Source: JBHIER01 sp046760705 [NCBI: bacterium] (GTDB lineage: Bacteria > JBHIER01 > G020348925). From it: a stretch of 13,461 bases of DNA. The stretch spans positions 1 to 13,461 of the forward strand of contig JBHIER010000030.1 of assembly GCA_046760705.1 (NCBI GenBank), read 5' to 3'. Under the pieces are notes generated by a model. The model did no database searches, had not been told where the DNA came from, and saw only the letters and a list, made by a program, of their open reading frames with translations. The position numbers and the translations under genes were made by a program. Positions 9,001 through 13,088 of this stretch are shown piece after piece (the first letter of the stretch is position 1; every line of letters starts with the position of its first letter).

Positions 9001-10715
9001 GCTTTCCTGCAGCCATCTTAACGGTCGGGAGCGGACATGGTACGCCCGGCAGTGACGACAATCCGGTCTTCATCTATTTGAGCAACACGGTTCCGGTGGC
9101 CACGGTTCGGTTTTTCCTCAATTTTGACCCCGACCGGCTGTCCATCTCCAATGTGCAGACCACCTCAAGAATAGCCCACATGGGCTCCTTCGATTGGGAT
9201 GTGGTCTCTGCCGGAGAGCTCCTCGTGCTCATTTCCGATTTCGGGAATAAGGTTATCGAACCCGGGACCGGATCGATCCTGAGGGTTGGCTTCAGTGTGG
9301 CTCCGGATGCAGATTTTGGCACCGTGCCCCTGACGCTGGTCGCAGTAGCCTTCTACGATAATGACGAGAACGAGATCTTCCCGGGGACGAGGGACGGCTT
9401 CTTCACCGTCGGCCCATCGTACGTGTACAATTTCGGCGACGTACCCGTGGGGGAACCGGCCTCTATCACTTTGAACTGCCCTCTGCCCAACGGCCGGGAC
9501 GGCGACTGGGTCATAGGTGGGATCGGATGCGACAATCCGGACTTCACTATCGTATCACCACCGGGGCCGTATCCGCTCGTTGTGTCGTCCCAATCCAGGG
9601 GGGTGGACGTGACCATCGTCTTCACTCCCTCTCAAATAGGGGAGGAGTGGGGGTTGATTGCCTTAAATATTATTGCTCCTCAAGAGGAGACTGTCCTTTT
9701 GCCTGTGGTGGGCAGAGGCGCTGTGGCGTCGATGGAAAGCTGGACGGTCGATCTCACATGTCTGAGCAGCAACACATCCCTTCCAGATTCTTTGAGGGCA
9801 AAGAATCTAACCTTCGGGGTCGATCCGGCGGGGACGGACAATTTTGACTCCGGCCTGGACATGGCCCTTCCGCCCATGCCTCCTGTGATCAAATTTGAGG
9901 TCTATTTTCCGGAAACGACCCTCGTTGGCAGACTGTCGAAAGACGTTCGCAGCTCTGCCAGCTCAAATCTCGAATGGACCATTGAGACAAAAGGCACGGG
10001 TGGAACCATATCCTGGGATCGTGACGAGCTGCCTGAAGGCGATTTTATGCTCAACCGGACCGTCGATATGAAGAGCATCAGCCAGGCTTCTTTCTCGAAA
10101 GACGAGACGTTGACCATTCAGTATAGTAAGACACAGACCGCGGTTCAACTGAGCCATCTCTCCGTCCAGTTCGGCGACGGGTGGGCCACGGTGCTCTGGG
10201 AGACGGCGTACGAGGAGAAGATCGCCGGTTTCAATGTCTACAGGTTGGTGCAGGCTGGGCTCAGGCCCACGGTTGAACACAGGCTGAACAGCACCCTCAT
10301 CACCGGTTCCCATTCGTATTCGTTCGTCGACAAGACCGCCACACCTGGCGAGATCTACTACTATTGGATCGAGGCCGTCGGCTTCGACGGGGCCACCTCG
10401 TTCCTGGGCAGCGTTTCTGGGCGTGTGTCTGTTCCGCGGAGTTGTGTACTCTCCCAGAACTATCCCAACCCCTTCAATCCCGAGACGCACATCGACTACA
10501 TCGTAAATGGCCGCGAGAACGTCTCCCTGGTCATTTACAACTCCCTCGGTCAGCGGGTGCGGGTCTTGGTTGAGGGTCCTCAAGTACCTGGCACGTACAC
10601 GGTTACATGGGACGGCCGGGATGACGATGGCAACCTGGTGCCCAGCGGCATGTACCTCTACCGCATCACCATCGGCCCCACCTCGGAAACGAAGAAGATG
10701 GTGATGTTGAAGTGA
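1..10715 (+). CDS. Giant ASH-repeat (choice-of-anchor D) surface protein with cohesin-like modules and C-terminal sorting domain; 5' partial
   Basis: One uninterrupted frame runs from base 3 to the TGA at 10713-10715, 3570 codons, with the start off the left edge. The codons before the GTG at 27 read ...PDSLD and join V-T-V-T to give the 'DSLDVTV' strand seen in many internal repeats, so 27 is not a real start. Domain order: a partial repeat, 22 ASH repeats (150-7040), a cohesin-like domain, 5 ASH repeats (7455-9008), a second cohesin-like domain, a divergent repeat, then three C-terminal modules ending in a FlgD-Ig/type-IX-like sorting domain. This architecture is known from exported, surface-anchored proteins, so the inferred role is an elongated adhesin, stalk or scaffold. 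Ligand and enzymatic activity are unknown and no catalytic motif is visible. The signal peptide would lie upstream. Codons are GC-rich, unlike the genes downstream. No convincing terminator follows the stop. Confidence is high for the protein class and low for its exact role. Confidence 0.93.
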   Translation, partial: GRRPDSLDVTVTLSPSAPGQITGRLTVLSNDSDEETLYVSLEGDGVASEINIFETSHDFGGVVVGNSSDWTLTVHNIGPVDLIVTEIVSTDPNFLVASPDDFPQSVPPGGRLDVVVTFAPTSGGVKTGNLIIRSDDPDEAILYVSLLGTGLSADIGLSATTLDFGEVMTESSSSLGLIIYNWGTLDLVVSQAIIAPSAFAVVSPSFPQTVEPAGSLAAEISFSPVTVGVIDGSLTLRSNDPDESEVTIALTGRGIPRSPNILLSAVSHDFGDVLIDTSATWEFQIFNTGLANLRVGSVLPDRAEFSVLGPTFPQEIAPDESLTVSVAFTPTSAGVRAGVLRVRSDDPDEGVLTVSLSGRGVAPQIEVSARSSDFGPVLLGNSAVWSLTLSNQGTADLTVEAITSSHPNFSVADPTFPRIIPPGSSVIQSVLFTPSSLGLITGTLTVSSNDPGEPVLLISVSGMGVKPDIHLSAQSHDFGEVHLGSSGPWELVIQNLGTAPLTVKGVFSNHPAFTVPAPSFPQTVEPGAVLSVTVLFAPTSLGEVTGNLTVVSNDPENETLVLLLRGTGAPPPAPQILLSENGHDFELIEVGASAQWRLTVYNWGDLELIVSRASSDNPDFQIVDPTTFPQRIDPSSHVHLTIDFTPSEAGTRTGQITLDSNDPERGTVIITVTGYGSAPEIELSSLSHDYGRVLLLNPQPWTMTIVNQGTKDLAVTELTSDREEFAVTSPAFPQTVDPGSSLDVTVTFLPLTEGEIMGTLSIRSNDPNEALLSVQLTGVGAASKIHLSEAEHNFGTAAVGDSSMWTVIVTNLGDEDLVIDRVDSGHPDFVTVSPPFPREVKKYCGIEILIAFVPSSEGRKEGSLTIINNDSYQPCSPLRVQGTGIAPDIDPSALSHNYGEVLLGQSRGWTLALSNLGAVDLVVDSIVSDVNDFSVESPSFPQVIEPGGRIDVVALFSPAELGDRDGQLVVYSNDYDEGAVEIDLSGRGVSPQIELSETSHDFGQIWVGDSTSWTFTITNQGDYDLIISDVRCDLPDFVLVTPAFPQKIYPECSLDVTVSFAPKSVGAKLCSLVVETNHPVVDVVTLLLEGEGVLPQIGASALDHDFGALAVGDAAEWILTLSNRGTAPLTIDGIELTNSVDFGIAEYVFPIIIDPQGSLDIPVAFHPPNSTHKEGQLIITSNDPNNPVLTIGLRGKGLARDILLSDRSHDFGSVVVGARSDWTFTITNLGELSLEITEVVSSHSDFMVAAPVFPYTLQNGASVEVRVAFVPSSVGVRVGSLEVRSNDPDEGVLTLALAGVGVAPELELSSYSYDFGDVVAGACAAWDLMVHNRGTYDLELLSVTTDHVDFRASMPGLPLIVAPGDSQEVELTFCPSAPGAASGRLSVCVDGAVDECVDVPLRGRGVLQDIALSAEGYDYGLVRVGGTSNWAFIVSNGGTAELTVHDVVSDRAEFVVASPVLPQHIEPGDSLGVVVAFTPSVLGAVSGALTVRSDDPDEEEVTITLQGEGALPDIELSATDHNFGLVVVGQSSEWTLVLSNLGKLDLVVADIVSDNSEFVPTTSELPSTIGPGAQLMVEVSFVPSSAGTKSGGLTVRSDDPDEEVLTVTLTGKGVDANILLSETFYDFGSVVVGGSAEWVFAVTNIGGQSVRLSQVRSTHPDFVVTAPVFPLTLGPGQSEDVAVSYRPSSVGASVGTLMIVSDDPDEGVLQVMLQGFGASPEVEFSSYSHDFGRILVGDCGEWPLTISNTGTSDLEITNVRISHPDFTVPELYFIIVPLIIAPGESVEWTVRFCPSAPGGAECSLEVCVDGVIDQCTSLLLTGTGILQDVAFSATSHNYGPVRVGGTSNWALMIMNTGTADLTVFNVTSDRSEFEITTPTFPQTVSPGASIGVVVAFTPSELGSVSATLTVTSNDPDEESVTIPVQGEGVLPGLHISATAHDFGTLTAGDSSVWGFTLSNTGNARLIVTQVVSDNTDFIVSGPTFPRIMEPGDSLDVTVIFAPITSGDNSGTVTVTTDDPEAPVVAVTLRGRAVVTDVELSAERHDYGKVLVGSSSDWTLVLSNRGRSEMTILSITSDMPEFVVVSQEFPITMPPGGSIDVGVMFVPSAVGRFIGILTIEIADFGADLPTIQLTGEGVLPDIELSAPSHDYGDVVVGDSSLWRLTISNLGTADLVVYGVVSYRPEFSVLSPSFPQVVAPAGSIEVTVAFVPASGEEIAGRLSVESNDPDEPLLAVDMTGRGIAGDLYIPIDHHDYGDVVVSDSALWVLPLHNIGRGPLTIHQVVTDDIDFLVAGPTFPQTIEPGQSLAVSIHFVPSALGSVEATVTVTSNDLFEPNVDLTLRGNGLPVPLLKVVDGFGDPGSGGNKVFIDLQNPLQIAGVQLGLTYDSNLLTITDVQLAERTRHMGIFNIGFPHAGQIVILIQDLSGGVIPSGSGPIVELTLQVSAEAPMEGLDLNLVGVILYDAVGSPVPVTTEDGIFTVTVPDIAVEVWGHDYGHVSVGRSADWPLIIRNPGTKELIISQVLTDKTDFQAAAPTFPCTVAVAESAVVVITFAPSAVGPISASATIESNDPDEGALALSLSGVGIKPDICIAEIIHDFGEVVVDSSATWAAPMANLGVGELVVDSIFTVGSDFSVEEIGYPLVLAERESVFVAVSFTPSSAQAVRGSLVVLSNDPDEERFVLPLWGRGIAPDIDLSPTSYNFGEVDVGEVAETDFMVYNRGRVELALDSVKAQPSPFSVLRPDFPQTVAPGGSLTVTASFAPTSLGDVVGSLTVFSSDPDEGQLSVALRGRGVGPDIWLSASSYIFGRVKLGQSEEWEFSVSNLGTRDLVVESILSDTSDFVVTSPSFPLTLAPREDVTVLITFQPSAVGMISGRLTVLSNDPDEAALYITLLGHGAEPDIELSATSLDFGRVALRSSAERRLAVRNVGGADLVISTVSSSRADFVVSEIILPAIVPKRDSLEVTVTFIPSAVGAVRGSLLVASDDSDEPVLYVELAGEGFPAAILTVGSGHGTPGSDDNPVFIYLSNTVPVATVRFFLNFDPDRLSISNVQTTSRIAHMGSFDWDVVSAGELLVLISDFGNKVIEPGTGSILRVGFSVAPDADFGTVPLTLVAVAFYDNDENEIFPGTRDGFFTVGPSYVYNFGDVPVGEPASITLNCPLPNGRDGDWVIGGIGCDNPDFTIVSPPGPYPLVVSSQSRGVDVTIVFTPSQIGEEWGLIALNIIAPQEETVLLPVVGRGAVASMESWTVDLTCLSSNTSLPDSLRAKNLTFGVDPAGTDNFDSGLDMALPPMPPVIKFEVYFPETTLVGRLSKDVRSSASSNLEWTIETKGTGGTISWDRDELPEGDFMLNRTVDMKSISQASFSKDETLTIQYSKTQTAVQLSHLSVQFGDGWATVLWETAYEEKIAGFNVYRLVQAGLRPTVEHRLNSTLITGSHSYSFVDKTATPGEIYYYWIEAVGFDGATSFLGSVSGRVSVPRSCVLSQNYPNPFNPETHIDYIVNGRENVSLVIYNSLGQRVRVLVEGPQVPGTYTVTWDGRDDDGNLVPSGMYLYRITIGPTSETKKMVMLK
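3606..6110 (+). repeat. Higher-order duplication: four-repeat block 3606-4853 copied as 4854-6110
   Basis: Units 12-13-14-15 correspond in order to units 16-17-18-19. Units 12 and 16 share D-F-G-S-V-V-V-G and A-P-V-F-P. Units 13 and 17 share S-S-Y-S, F-C-P-S-A-P-G and the C-V-D-G-x-x-D-x-C hairpin found in no other unit. Units 14 and 18 share V-R-V-G-G-T-S-N-W-A and G-V-V-V-A-F-T-P-S, about 66 of 104 residues identical by hand alignment. Units 15 and 19 share V-S-D-N. The array therefore grew partly by duplicating a block of about 1.25 kb (4 x 104 codons). Confidence 0.75.
4468..4812 (+). repeat. 33-bp perfect direct repeats in adjacent units (4468-4500 and 4780-4812)
   Basis: The two stretches encode the T-V-R-S-D-D-P-D-E-E turn of units 14 and 15. 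They are identical over 33 bases and lie 312 bp apart, exactly one unit. A 24-base part of the same sequence recurs at 1025-1048. Elsewhere the same turn uses different codons, so this looks like recent conversion or unequal exchange rather than codon constraint alone. Confidence 0.8.
7044..7448 (+). other. Cohesin-like domain 1 within the giant protein
   Basis: About 135 residues interrupt the ASH array exactly at a unit boundary. They show a cohesin-style series: G-x-P-G-S-G-G-N then V-F-I-D-L-Q-N, I-A-G-V-Q-L-G-L-T-Y-D-S-N-L-L, H-M-G-x-F-N, A-G-Q-I-V-I-L-I-Q-D, and a final E-D-G-I-F-T-V strand. This resembles the PF00963 beta-sandwich used in cellulosomes and, more widely, in surface proteins of uncultured bacteria and archaea. 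No dockerin is visible in the window, so a role in binding a dockerin partner is only a possibility. It may simply be a structural spacer. Confidence 0.65.
7455..9008 (+). repeat. Tandem array of 5 ASH/choice-of-anchor D repeats (array 2)
   Basis: Units start at 7455, 7767, 8079, 8391 and 8703; all four steps are exactly 312 nt. The motifs are those of array 1 (HDYG/HDFG/YNFG, N-x-G, F-x-P-S-x-x-G, S-N-D-P-D-E). Units 25 (8079) and 27 (8703) have lost the conserved Trp after the V-G-x-S turn. Unit 24 carries a Cys in its first strand (D-I-C-I). The last unit ends directly against the second cohesin-like domain. Confidence 0.88.
9009..9410 (+). other. Cohesin-like domain 2 within the giant protein
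   Basis: About 134 residues with the same layout as the first cohesin-like module: G-x-P-G-S-D-D-N, V-F-I-Y-L-S-N, V-x-F-x-L-N-F-D-P-D-R-L-S-I, A-H-M-G-S-F-D-W-D, a L-L-V-L-I-S-D-F strand, P-G-T-G-S-I-L and a closing D-G-F-F-T-V. The H-M-G and P-G-[TS]-G positions match between the two modules, so they are paralogous. It too is placed in register between ASH units. Confidence 0.65.
9411..9725 (+). repeat. Divergent terminal ASH-like repeat (unit 28)
   Basis: It keeps the V-Y-N-F-G-D-V-P-V-G start, the N-P-D-F-T-I-V-S-P strand, V-F-T-P-S-Q-I-G and the V-G-R-G end. It has lost the central Trp and the S-N-D-P-D-E turn, and it gains two Cys (L-N-C-P-L-P and I-G-C-D-N). It marks the end of the repeat stalk. 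Confidence 0.7.
9741..10136 (+). other. C-terminal 'D-x-G-x-D...PPMPP' beta module
   Basis: About 132 residues beginning W-T-V-D-L. They contain L-T-F-G-V-D-P-A-G-T-D-N-F-D-S-G-L-D, then a Pro-rich P-P-M-P-P, a V-Y-F segment, N-L-E-W-T-I-E-T and W-D-R-D-E-L-P-E-G. From memory, modules of this form often precede FlgD-Ig sorting domains in exported proteins of uncultured FCB-type bacteria. I know of no assigned function. A role in positioning the sorting signal is inference. Confidence 0.5.
10140..10436 (+). other. Fibronectin-III-like domain before the sorting signal
   Basis: About 99 residues with the pattern V-Q-L-S-H-L-S-V-Q-F-G-D-G-W-A-T-V-L-W-E-T-A, then G-F-N-V-Y-R, F-V-D-K-T and P-G-E-I-Y-Y-Y-W-I-E-A-V. 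The W-E-T-A, G-F-N-[IV]-Y-R and Y-Y-x-[WL]-x-E features are typical of the Fn3-like linker found immediately before type-IX-like sorting domains. Confidence 0.7.
10440..10712 (+). other. FlgD-Ig / type IX-like C-terminal sorting domain
   Basis: The last 91 residues carry the diagnostic Q-N-Y-P-N-P-F-N-P-E-T-x-I-x-Y start, I-Y-N-S-L-G-Q-R-V-R-V-L-V, P-G-T-Y-T-V-T-W-D-G-R-D-D-D-G-N, S-G-M-Y-L-Y-R-I and a K-K-M-V-M-L-K end. This is the classic T9SS type A / FlgD-Ig (PF13860-like) C-terminus of the FCB group. In Bacteroidota such domains direct outer-membrane export and attachment. In other phyla the route is less certain. It is complete and ends exactly at the stop codon. Confidence 0.88.
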
Positions 10716-10802
10716 GGGTGGTATAAGATGAGTCTTTTTACGAAAGTATATTGGTGGGAGTAAGAGACTGGAGTGAAAAATACGTTGTGAGTTAGGTAGA
10801 AT

Positions 10803-11153
10803 ATGTCCGATAGTAAAAACATTCAAAGAGTAATTGATGAAATAGTAAAGAAGATTGTAGAAAAGTACTCTCCTGATAAGATTATCCTTTATGGATCGTA
10901 CGCGTATGGAGAGCCTACAGATGACAGTGATATCGATCTGTTCATTCTGAAAGCGACGAAGGCGAATCGAACAGAGCGGTGGGTCGAAGTGAAAAAACTC
11001 CTGTGGGATAAGAACCGCGACATTCCCGTGTCTCCTCTGGTCTACACGCCTGATGAGTTGAGGAAGCGTCTTGCTATGGGCGATTTTTTTGTCAAGGAGA
11101 TTGCGAATAAGGGCAAAGTTCTCTATGAAAGAGCAGGTAAAGGAATGGATTGA
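10803..11153 (+). CDS. MNT-type nucleotidyltransferase, probable antitoxin of a HEPN/MNT pair
   Basis: 116 residues, the usual length for a minimal nucleotidyltransferase. The signature G31-S32-x10-D43-x-D45 (GSYAYGEPTDDSDIDL) is intact. In the MntA/HepT family this motif binds nucleotide and metal, and the enzyme AMPylates and silences its HEPN partner. The third acidic residue normally expected before the 'V-Y-T-P-E-E-L' strand appears to be Ser77 (P-V-S-P-L-V-Y-T-P-D-E-L), a tentative observation. The ATG has a weak AGG at 10794-10796, six bases upstream. The gene overlaps the HEPN gene by 29 bp, implying co-transcription and coupled translation. It lies 87 bp after the giant gene in much more AT-rich DNA. 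A housekeeping nucleotidyltransferase role is less likely given the partner. The antitoxin role is inference from family and context. Confidence 0.88.
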   Translation: MSDSKNIQRVIDEIVKKIVEKYSPDKIILYGSYAYGEPTDDSDIDLFILKATKANRTERWVEVKKLLWDKNRDIPVSPLVYTPDELRKRLAMGDFFVKEIANKGKVLYERAGKGMD

Positions 11154-11511
11154 CAGAGGGCGACACCATTTTGAGGGGGCTAAAATCCTCTTCGATGCTG
11201 GACATTTTACTGATGTTATTGGAATTTTAATTCAGCAGGCGTTGGAGTTGTATCTTAAAGGACTCCACGTTCACTGGGGGCTTGTTCCCAAACGGACTCA
11301 TGACCTGGAAGTATTACTTAACCCGATTGTTCGGAAGGATGAGGAATATCAAGATTTTCTTGATTTGTGTATTCGAGTGAGTGGATACTACATAGAGGAA
11401 CGATATCCACCCGGGCCTCCGGTAATGCATACACGCGAAGAAATTGGGGCCTCATTATCAGAAGCTGAGAAATTTATCGCAAAGATTGACAAGGAGGTCT
11501 CGAGGGTGTAA
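11125..11511 (+). CDS. HEPN-domain protein, probable toxin partner of the MNT gene
   Basis: 128 residues from the ATG at 11125, a typical HEPN length. I prefer this start over one near 11071 because M-K-E-Q-V-K-E-W begins the first HEPN helix and an AAGGG lies about 11 bases upstream. Family features: helical W8-I-D-R, an I-Q-Q-A-L-E-L-Y-L-K-G helix (residues 36-46), T58-H-D-L, and Y88-Y-I-E-E-R-Y-P. This is the PF05168-type HEPN fold. Many HEPN toxins are RNases using an R-x4-6-H motif. Here the nearest match is R93-x8-H102 (RYPPGPPVMH), longer than canonical, so nuclease activity is uncertain. The 29-bp overlap with the upstream nucleotidyltransferase is typical of HEPN/MNT toxin-antitoxin operons. 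Alternatives are a non-nuclease nucleotide-binding HEPN or an inactive relic. The gene is AT-rich like its neighbours. Confidence 0.85.
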   Translation: MKEQVKEWIDRGRHHFEGAKILFDAGHFTDVIGILIQQALELYLKGLHVHWGLVPKRTHDLEVLLNPIVRKDEEYQDFLDLCIRVSGYYIEERYPPGPPVMHTREEIGASLSEAEKFIAKIDKEVSRV

Positions 11512-11567
11512 TAATCAGCGATTGCATGGACCCTTAGCTTCTTGATTCTTAAAAGGGCTGCGATAAT

Positions 11568-11576
11568 GGAAGGTGG
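11568..11576 (+). promoter_or_regulatory. Ribosome binding site for the small charged protein
   Basis: GGAAGGTGG lies four bases before the ATG at 11581, a good Shine-Dalgarno match. It supports 11581 over the in-frame TTG at 11542. The in-frame ATG at 11566, with AAAAGGG eight bases upstream, remains possible and would add five residues. Confidence 0.55.
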
Positions 11577-11580
11577 TAAA

Positions 11581-11793
11581 ATGAACAAAGGGACTACAAA
11601 GACAAGTCGACACCCTGAGGAAGCAAAAAGGGTATATGATGAATATGGAAGGGTCAGGGAAATCTACGATGAGTATAGGAGATTAAGAAGACAGTTGGGT
11701 AAAAGCCCATCTGATCTAATGGACATTAAGGAGATGGAGGAGAATCTGAAAACACTTGGTGCAAATTTACTCTTTGATTTCCACTTTGCATGA
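11581..11793 (+). CDS. Small charged, probably coiled-coil protein of unknown function
   Basis: 70 residues, rich in Arg, Lys, Glu and Tyr, and not recognised. The centre has a short internal duplication, R-V-Y-D-E-Y-G-R-V followed by R-E-I-Y-D-E-Y-R-R-L, giving a helical heptad-like face. Another predicted helix follows (D-I-K-E-M-E-E-N-L-K), then a hydrophobic tail L-L-F-D-F-H-F-A. There is no signal peptide or membrane segment. It sits 69 bp after the HEPN gene and 63 bp before the ATPase, all on the + strand and probably in one transcript. It could be a partner or regulator of the ATPase, or an accessory toxin-antitoxin component. It has a good RBS, but with no family match it may also be a relic. 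Confidence 0.55.
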   Translation: MNKGTTKTSRHPEEAKRVYDEYGRVREIYDEYRRLRRQLGKSPSDLMDIKEMEENLKTLGANLLFDFHFA

Positions 11794-11856
11794 GACTCAT
11801 ATAGACGGGAAAAGCGTCAAACGCAGACTTGATCCCTTGGATTGGTGTGAAATGCT

Positions 11857-12990
11857 ATGGAAAATCCCTTCATCTATGGTAAAGCAGTTACAGGAAAAGA
11901 GCTCTGTGATCGTGAAGATGAACTTCAGAAACTTACCCGAACTGCTCAAAATGCGGGGCGCATTTTTATTCTATCGCCAAGAAGATATGGAAAATCTTCA
12001 CTCATGTCGACTCTTCTGGAATCTCTCAAAAAAGAGGGTTTCCTCACAGCATACATAGACCTTTCAAGGGTTACCTCTTACAAAGAACTTGCTGGACTTT
12101 ATTCTACCTCAATCGCTAAGGCTACGGAGAAACACCTGGAAAAAGAGGTCGAGTTTATAAAGAAGTTATCAAAAGGCATCAGACCAACCATCACTTTTGA
12201 TTACGAGGGAAAACCTACCATAGCTTTAGAGTATTCCTTGACCGAAGAGCAAGCTTGCTCATACTTGCCTGATATGTACGATTTGCCTGAAAAGATAGCC
12301 AAAGAGAGAGACAAAAAATTTGTGGTGGCTTTTGATGAATTCCAGGAGGTAAGAAACTTAAACGGAGAACAGGTCGAGAAAGTGATGAGGTCGCATTTTC
12401 AATTCCATTACAATACAGCATACATATTTTCTGGGTCCAAAACTTCTATTCTTACTGATATGATAAGCAATACAAATAGAGCATTTTATAAGATGGGCGA
12501 TATTATGACATTACATAAGCTACCCTATGAAACGTTTAGAAACTTTCTTGAGAATAAGTTCATAGAGTCAAGGTTTACTCTAAAGGAAAGAGCAATTGAA
12601 AAAATACTCTCTGTGACGGGAGAAGTTCCATACAATGCTCAATTTCTGAGTTATAAATTATGGGAGAGGTACTTTTCGGAGAAAGAGATTGACGAAAAAA
12701 AGGTAGAAGAGCTCATAAGCCAACTTATATTTGAAAATTATGATTATTATCTTGGAATCTGGGACACACTCTCAAGTGATGAGAAGAAGGTAATCAAGTC
12801 AATCGCTTTCCATGAAGGCGAAGACATATTGACCGATGAATTTTGTGCAAGGAGCGGGTTTGGTTCTTTGGATGAATTAAGCAGATTTGTTCAGCAGATT
12901 GGAACAAAGGGTCTTATAGGGAGGGAGAGGCACTCTTTTTTCATCGTCGATTTTCTATTGAGAGAATGGATCAAAGTCAAGATTTTGTAA
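11857..12990 (+). CDS. P-loop ATPase, archaeal-ATPase (PF01637-like) family
   Basis: 377 residues, normal for this family. The start is fixed by in-frame TGA codons just upstream (11830 and 11848) and by the typical opening M-E-N-P-F-I-Y-G-K-A-V-T-G. Walker A is S40-P-R-R-Y-G-K-S-S; the family's usual leading Gly is Ser here. Walker B is F-V-V-A-F-D160-E161-F-Q. An F-S-G-S-K segment at 191-195 fits the sensor-1 position. From about residue 303 a winged-helix-like C-terminus follows (L-S-S-D-E-K-K-V-I-K-S-I-A ... L-D-E-L-S-R-F-V-Q ... G-L-I). No nuclease or membrane domain is visible. These STAND-related ATPases are abundant in archaea and uncultured bacteria; their substrates are largely unknown. 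The RBS is weak (GGTG about 10 bases upstream), so translation may be coupled to upstream genes. A defence or stress role is only suggested by the toxin-antitoxin neighbours. Confidence 0.87.
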   Translation: MENPFIYGKAVTGKELCDREDELQKLTRTAQNAGRIFILSPRRYGKSSLMSTLLESLKKEGFLTAYIDLSRVTSYKELAGLYSTSIAKATEKHLEKEVEFIKKLSKGIRPTITFDYEGKPTIALEYSLTEEQACSYLPDMYDLPEKIAKERDKKFVVAFDEFQEVRNLNGEQVEKVMRSHFQFHYNTAYIFSGSKTSILTDMISNTNRAFYKMGDIMTLHKLPYETFRNFLENKFIESRFTLKERAIEKILSVTGEVPYNAQFLSYKLWERYFSEKEIDEKKVEELISQLIFENYDYYLGIWDTLSSDEKKVIKSIAFHEGEDILTDEFCARSGFGSLDELSRFVQQIGTKGLIGRERHSFFIVDFLLREWIKVKIL

Positions 12991-13088
12991 TTTCCTACAG
13001 GGGCACACAAAAAGGCTATCGAAATTGCTGCTGAGCAGTAAAAATAGTTGAAGGATTTGTTTCCCCATGAAGAGGGAAAAAGGGTAAG

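Noticed and set aside
10728-10763. 11-codon frame M-S-L-F-T-K-V-Y-W-W-E with a G-rich stretch upstream
   Set aside because: Too short to judge; it may be chance or a leader-like relic.
10731-10769. Inverted repeat AGTCTTTT / AAGAGACT after the giant gene
   Set aside because: The stem is eight pairs with one G-U and a 23-base loop, and no T-run follows, so it is not a credible terminator.
9963-10826. 287-codon open frame on the minus strand crossing the end of the giant gene
   Set aside because: It is antisense to the conserved Fn3 and sorting domains, and its protein shows no recognisable motif.
11756-12058. 100-codon + strand frame overlapping the ATPase start
   Set aside because: It is out of frame with the clearly real ATPase, covers its Walker A region and has no features of its own.
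12991-13041. Sixteen further sense codons in the ATPase frame after its TAA (F-P-T-G-A-H-K-K-A-I-E-I-A-A-E-Q, then stop)
   Set aside because: It could hint at a shortened C-terminus, but the ATPase already has its winged-helix end and short open stretches are common by chance.
13060-13080. Short hairpin TTTCCC / GGGAAA just before the last gene's RBS
   Set aside because: Only six pairs in AT-rich DNA; no support for a regulatory role.
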